Shown piece by piece: positions 60,423 through 64,000 of a stretch of DNA of 64,000 nucleotides (positions are counted from its first letter, which is position 1; the number at the start of each line of letters is the position of its first letter). Source of the stretch: Ignavibacteriales bacterium (lineage in GTDB: Bacteria > Bacteroidota > Ignavibacteria > Ignavibacteriales > Ignavibacteriaceae); NCBI GenBank assembly GCA_016707115.1, contig JADJIH010000006.1, positions 1-64,000 on the forward strand, given 5' to 3'. The notes beneath the pieces are model-generated. The model worked only from the letters and a program-made list of their open reading frames with translations, was not told where the DNA came from and searched no databases. The position numbers and the translations under genes are program-made.

Positions 60423-61061
60423 TTAATTAATTTTAGATCCTACCAAATTAGCTGTAATTTGAATTTTATCACTCACTCGGTTTGGGATCATAGAATTAGT
60501 AATTCCAAAATCAGAAAGCTTTATATCAAAACTTGCTACAACACTTATCAAATCGCCGGGCATTATTTATTTTGTTGTTTCGGATTCTACTAAATATTTC
60601 ATAGTTGCATTGGCATATACAAGATTTGTTTTTCCGTGAAGACTAAATTCACCAAGCAGAACAATTTTTAATAAGTTATCTTCAATCTGATTAATTTGGG
60701 TAATCTCTTTTATTCTAAATGTTATGTTTGAATATTTCTCCGAATTTAACCAGGAAACACTACGTAAATGTTCATCTCTTTTTTCAATTCCTGTTTTTAT
60801 AGATGAAGTGGAAATTGAAACCTCCCCACTTAGTGTGGACTTAACATCTTTGACATCAAAAGATACTTTTCCCAAAACATCGTTTGTTAAGCCAGTAATA
60901 TTTTCATAATAGGCCTCACTATAAAAGGTTGCCTGATTTCTTTCCTGAGTATCATTAAAATTAAAAACCTGCATACCTTTTGAAGATAGATTAAAGCCTT
61001 GAGAATAAAAATTTGCAGCCAAGCAAACGAATAAAACAAAAATTAGAAATGATTTAAACAT
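60423..61061 (-). CDS. YceI-family secreted lipid-binding-like protein (in-frame stop)
   Basis: The signal peptide FKSFLIFVLFVCLAANFYSQ is followed by the YceI beta-barrel pattern: GKVSFDVKDVKSTLSGEVSI, KRDEHLRSVSWLNSEKYSNI and LGEFSLHGKT. The frame reaches TAA at 60567-60569. Beyond it the same frame continues with IMPGDLISVVASFDIKLSDF to TAA at 60423-60425, giving the normal family length of about 212 residues, so the stop is premature. YceI proteins bind isoprenoid-type lipids; the role here is unknown. Confidence 0.8.
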
Positions 61062-61141
61062 GTTATCCCTTTTAAATTTTAATGTGGATGATAAAAATTT
61101 TAGCTATCTAAAAAATAGTTTCGTCTTAAAATATTTATTAC

Positions 61142-62488
61142 TCAATTCTGTTTCTCATATTTTATTTCCAATTCATCAACACGCCTTTGATGCTTTTCAA
61201 AGTTGATGAACCTGATAAGGAGTACCATAACTCCGGCAAAAATTATATAAGAAAGAATTACAAATTGCCAGTCCAGAAATCCTTTCAGTTGTCCCATCAA
61301 AGCAGCGCCTGCGGCCAATCCCAAATTTGAAATTGCCATATAAAGTGTGAACTGAGTTACGGAAACTCGTTTCCAGCAAAGCTGCATTGCAGAAGCAAAG
61401 ATTGCAATGTTTGTAAATGTTAACAGAATATAAAAACAGATTATAAAACCCGTTACAAAAATGTCATTCTGCCAAAAACTTTTTAAGAAAGACATTGCGC
61501 AAGCAAGTAAAATTAATAGACTCATATAAATAGATATCATTTTAACCTTGCCGAAATAATCTATAAGAAATCCGCCGATAATCATTCCTAGTATGCCTGA
61601 AATTAAATTTGCAGTTGCAAAGATTTGTGAATAATCTGTGTCCGCCCATCCCAGTTCCTGAACAGTAAATACCGGAAGAACAGTATCAACCAATCCTCTG
61701 CCAACTGAATAACTAAAAGCGGCAACACCCATAATAAAACTGACGGGTAAAAAGAAAACCTTATACAAACTTTTAAAGATGCCTTTCCAGCTATGCAATT
61801 GAATTTTCTCTGCGGCTTTTGAGGCTTCTCCTTTTGTCCATGGCAACAGTTTTTCCCCAGGTCTTTCTCTTAGAAATAAAGGAACAAGAATAATTATGGA
61901 AATAATTAATGAGAATGATACAATCGCATAAAAATATCCGTAGTTACTCATTATCCAACTGCCTGCAGCTACTGACGCAGAAATTCCTAATGTTTTTGAT
62001 CCCCACATCAAACCATTTGCTCTTGCCTGCTGATCAACTGGCAAAATATCAATCGCCATTCCATCCACGGCAATATCCTGTGATACTTCAAAAAAGCTAA
62101 CTATAAAACCCAGTATCATCAAAGCTGATAAATTGTTTAGTGGATCTGCAATCAGAGACATTGATAAAAAACTTAGAATAAGTCCCAGCTGGCCAAATAA
62201 AACCCAAGGTCTTCTTCGACCCATAGACAAAAAAGTAAACCTGTCCATAATGGGTGCGTTAATTATTTTTAAACTCCATGGAAGTCCGATCACAGCAACG
62301 TACGAACCGATTTCAGCAGGACTTTTTCCATTCATTGCCAACCAGGCTGGTATAGCATACCAAAATAATCCTTCGGGAATTCCTTGTGCAACATATAATG
62401 CTGCAAAACTAAAATACCTTAAAAAAGTATTTTCCGATAAAGAGGGAAGTGGTTTTGATTTTATTTTATCCGAATTTACAAACAGCAT
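61142..62488 (-). CDS. AmpG-like major facilitator superfamily transporter
   Basis: 448 residues, 12 hydrophobic helices. The start ALYVAQGIPEGLFWYAIPAW and then GLPWSLKIINAPIMDRF and GRRRPWVLFGQL match the AmpG/acetyl-CoA transporter-like MFS subgroup (muropeptide permease). SFFEVSQDIAVDGMAIDIL is another subgroup marker. Inner membrane, probably importing anhydromuropeptides, though related paralogs have other substrates. Intact, minus strand, backbone side of the tRNA fragment. Confidence 0.75.
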   Translation of the reverse strand: MLFVNSDKIKSKPLPSLSENTFLRYFSFAALYVAQGIPEGLFWYAIPAWLAMNGKSPAEIGSYVAVIGLPWSLKIINAPIMDRFTFLSMGRRRPWVLFGQLGLILSFLSMSLIADPLNNLSALMILGFIVSFFEVSQDIAVDGMAIDILPVDQQARANGLMWGSKTLGISASVAAGSWIMSNYGYFYAIVSFSLIISIIILVPLFLRERPGEKLLPWTKGEASKAAEKIQLHSWKGIFKSLYKVFFLPVSFIMGVAAFSYSVGRGLVDTVLPVFTVQELGWADTDYSQIFATANLISGILGMIIGGFLIDYFGKVKMISIYMSLLILLACAMSFLKSFWQNDIFVTGFIICFYILLTFTNIAIFASAMQLCWKRVSVTQFTLYMAISNLGLAAGAALMGQLKGFLDWQFVILSYIIFAGVMVLLIRFINFEKHQRRVDELEIKYEKQN

Positions 62489-62537
62489 TTATTAACTTTC
62501 ATTTTTGGAGAAAGCACATATCCCTTTTTAGTATTAT

Positions 62538-62569
62538 AAGATGTCATCCCTAATTGAAGATGACATCTT
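62538..62569. terminator. Intrinsic terminator between the small secreted protein and the AmpG-like gene
   Basis: Perfect 11-base arms AAGATGTCATC and GATGACATCTT with a 10-base loop, 15 bases after the stop of the gene at 62584. The T tract is better on the plus strand (TTTATTTAA), so it may act in both directions. Confidence 0.7.
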
Positions 62570-62583
62570 TATTTAATATTAAT

Positions 62584-63018
62584 CTATTTATTTGGTGTAG
62601 GTGGAGCCGGATACTGATTTCTTACGACATATATATTATCCTTGTGAGCTTGGAAATATTTAGTGGTAGAAGCAAAAGCGCCTGGATGCCTTTTGTTGAC
62701 ACGAGTTACATACTCATCCCAGAATTTATCAAACGAAGTCATGTCTTTAGCTGTGTACCAAACATTAGAATTCCATTCATCTCCCCATGCATGGCCGAAG
62801 AATCCAAAACTAAAAATAAATTTTTCATCTACAAGTTCTTTTAAAATTGGGACAAAAACTGAATCGGCCATTTTATTTACTTTTCCCACATCACCCATTG
62901 AGACCATATTAAAACTTACGATAAGCAACGGCTGCTCATTATTTTGAGCAAAACTTTTGCTACCGAGAAAAAGAAATGCAACAATAATTATTGCAAGGAT
63001 TTTTGATGTTTGTTTCAT
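62584..63018 (-). CDS. Small secreted protein of unknown function
   Basis: 144 residues with a signal peptide (ILAIIIVAFLFLGSKSFAQ). The mature part of about 119 residues is rich in aromatic residues (FSFGFFGHAWGDEWNS, FDKFWDEYVTRVNKRHP). Its size and beta-alpha-alpha-beta rhythm recall dimeric alpha/beta-barrel (ABM/NIPSNAP-like) proteins, but I do not recognise a family. The gene carries its own terminator. Confidence 0.6.
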   Translation of the reverse strand: MKQTSKILAIIIVAFLFLGSKSFAQNNEQPLLIVSFNMVSMGDVGKVNKMADSVFVPILKELVDEKFIFSFGFFGHAWGDEWNSNVWYTAKDMTSFDKFWDEYVTRVNKRHPGAFASTTKYFQAHKDNIYVVRNQYPAPPTPNK

Positions 63019-63068
63019 AGCGCAGCTCCTTTTTGTTTGTGAAATAGATAAATATTATTTAAGATATA

Positions 63069-63578
63069 TTACTCGGCTATATGGACTTCCAATTCAATTT
63101 CAATCATAAACTCAGGTAATGCTAACTCCTTCACTCCAATCCACGAGCCGGTTGGAAATTGCTTGGTGTAAATTGTATTTCGATAGCCGGACTGATTAAG
63201 AAACACAGGCATATTTGTTGTAAAAATATTTTCAACTACGACATCATCGAAAGTGCAACCATAGTGCTTAAGCACCTTGTCCAGATCGGAGTAACAATTT
63301 TTCATTTGTTGTGCTAAATCACCAACTGCTGTGGGTTTACCGGCATCATCCATACTAACAGCACCCGAAATTTTGATGTCGTTTCCAATCTTTACTGCGT
63401 GTGTATAACCAAATGCTTTTTCAACCTCGGGTCGAAGAGCAAAATATTCAGATGTTTCAGTTTTCTCTTTATGCATGTCAGAATTATCAAGTGTTTGCTG
63501 GCAACCTGTTGCAAAGATGACTAGAAAGAGTAACAAAAACATTCCTGTTTTTAGAATTGAGTTAATTAGTTTTTTCAT
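63069..63578 (-). CDS. RidA/YjgF-like lipoprotein lacking the catalytic arginine
   Basis: 169 residues. The N-terminus FLLLFLVIFATGCQQ is a lipoprotein signal (lipobox ATGC). The body is a RidA fold: YTHAVKIGNDIKISGAVSMD, QQMKNCYSDLDKVLKHYG and the ending PEFMIEIELEVHIAE. Active RidA has an Arg in PARS before the last strand; here the segment is FPTGSWIGVKELALP, so the Arg position is Gly and 2-aminoacrylate deaminase activity is unlikely. Export also argues against the usual cytosolic role. It stands between the aromatic-rich secreted protein and a SnoaL-like gene. Confidence 0.75.
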   Translation of the reverse strand: MKKLINSILKTGMFLLLFLVIFATGCQQTLDNSDMHKEKTETSEYFALRPEVEKAFGYTHAVKIGNDIKISGAVSMDDAGKPTAVGDLAQQMKNCYSDLDKVLKHYGCTFDDVVVENIFTTNMPVFLNQSGYRNTIYTKQFPTGSWIGVKELALPEFMIEIELEVHIAE

Positions 63579-63624
63579 AGAACGATATCCCTATTATTTT
63601 TTTTAAATAACGAAATTTATTTTT

Positions 63625-64000
63625 CTATTTCGTCGCTTCAACAACTTGATAAGTATCAGCATATTGTTGAAACTTTGTAACCATTCCATCTTCAAGAGTC
63701 CACATATGCACAAACTGAACATTTATTTCTTTAGCAGTCATTTTATTTTTTGCTTTGTAACGTCCGGTTACAATTATTTCTCCGGAATTAGCTTCATAGT
63801 ATGTTTGTTCAGTTAAATTCCAGTATTCCCATTCTGCACCAAGTCGTGCAAAAACACCCTCAAGTACAGCTTGTGGACCGATGTACGGATTACCATCAGC
63901 ATAAGGAAAATTTTCAGCTTCATTCCATTCGATTTTTGGATGAAATTTTTCAAGCACGGCAGGAACATCACCTTTTGCAAAAGCAGAATATAGATTTTGA
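63625..64000 (-). CDS. SnoaL-like/NTF2-fold protein (5' end outside window)
   Basis: Frame open to the window edge: YSAFAKGDVPAVLEKFHPKI precedes the first internal start at 63957, so the gene begins beyond 64000. IEWNEAENFPYADGNPYIGP, GRYKAKNKMTAKEINVQFVH and MWTLEDGMVTKFQQYADT are typical of the SnoaL-like cone-shaped fold. Usually a small enzyme or binding protein; the substrate is unknown. Ends with TAA at 63625. Confidence 0.8.
   Translation of the reverse strand, partial: QNLYSAFAKGDVPAVLEKFHPKIEWNEAENFPYADGNPYIGPQAVLEGVFARLGAEWEYWNLTEQTYYEANSGEIIVTGRYKAKNKMTAKEINVQFVHMWTLEDGMVTKFQQYADTYQVVEATK

Noticed and set aside
12701..60569. Stop-codon reassignment (TAA/TAG read as Gln)
   Set aside because: Many intact genes in the window (for example 24428, 25070, 42029, 43947) end in TAA or TAG at the expected family length, so both codons act as stops here.
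1..64000. CRISPR array
   Set aside because: No regularly spaced direct repeats of 25-40 bases were found; the repeats present are pairs or short palindromes.

Overview
The window is AT-rich (roughly two thirds A+T by eye) and looks chromosomal. It probably comes from a member of the Bacteroidota/Ignavibacteria lineage. Nine proteins end in a type-A sorting domain of the type IX secretion system (T9SS), with an asparagine-tyrosine-proline-NPFNP signature and a C-terminal KKM or RKM basic patch, a style common in Ignavibacteria and relatives. The taxonomic call is inference; no rRNA or marker gene is present.

Layout. (1) 1-31792, all plus strand, is one long surface-polysaccharide locus. It holds an AsnB-type amidotransferase, an MBOAT acyltransferase with an SGNH-like partner, a dTDP-3-amino-3,6-dideoxyhexose module (two FdtA-like isomerases, acyltransferase, aminotransferase), a Wzx-type flippase, a Wzy/ligase-type membrane protein, many glycosyltransferases, two NodB/WalW-type deacetylase-like proteins, and a CapD-like dehydratase with an RmlD-like reductase. 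It ends in an acetamidino-sugar module (HisH, HisF, N-acetyl sugar amidotransferase, DUF354) that is present twice. (2) 31882-41490, minus strand, holds four paralogous secreted beta-proteins sharing an N-terminal domain and ending in T9SS tails, plus a beta-helix protein that instead ends in two dockerin-like calcium loops. (3) 42029-46110 holds a WecB-type epimerase and an unusual large sugar transferase, probably the initiating enzyme. (4) 46282-59883 holds five members of an SGNH-like family (one lipoprotein, four with T9SS tails), mixed with a FISUMP protein, a thioredoxin-like protein and a decayed CheW/chemoreceptor pair. The SGNH-like genes share near-identical DNA blocks. (5) 60335-60378 is the 3' half of a tRNA-Asp gene followed by a strong terminator, the signature of an attachment site. 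(6) 60423-64000, minus strand, is ordinary housekeeping/envelope content: YceI, an AmpG-like transporter, a small secreted protein, a RidA-like lipoprotein and a SnoaL-like fold.

How the parts may work together: sugar nucleotides are made, modified (3-N-acylation, acetamidino groups, O-acetylation), polymerised and flipped. The secreted T9SS proteins and SGNH-like enzymes next door could display on, bind or edit the resulting glycan. The tRNA fragment suggests that everything to its left may lie on a genomic island.

Reading caution: about thirty genes or gene parts are interrupted by single-base indels, mostly in A or T runs. Several pairs compensate each other, and a few interruptions are in-frame stops. 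Most therefore look like sequence errors rather than real decay. Coordinates below span the reconstructed gene and the text says where the frame breaks.
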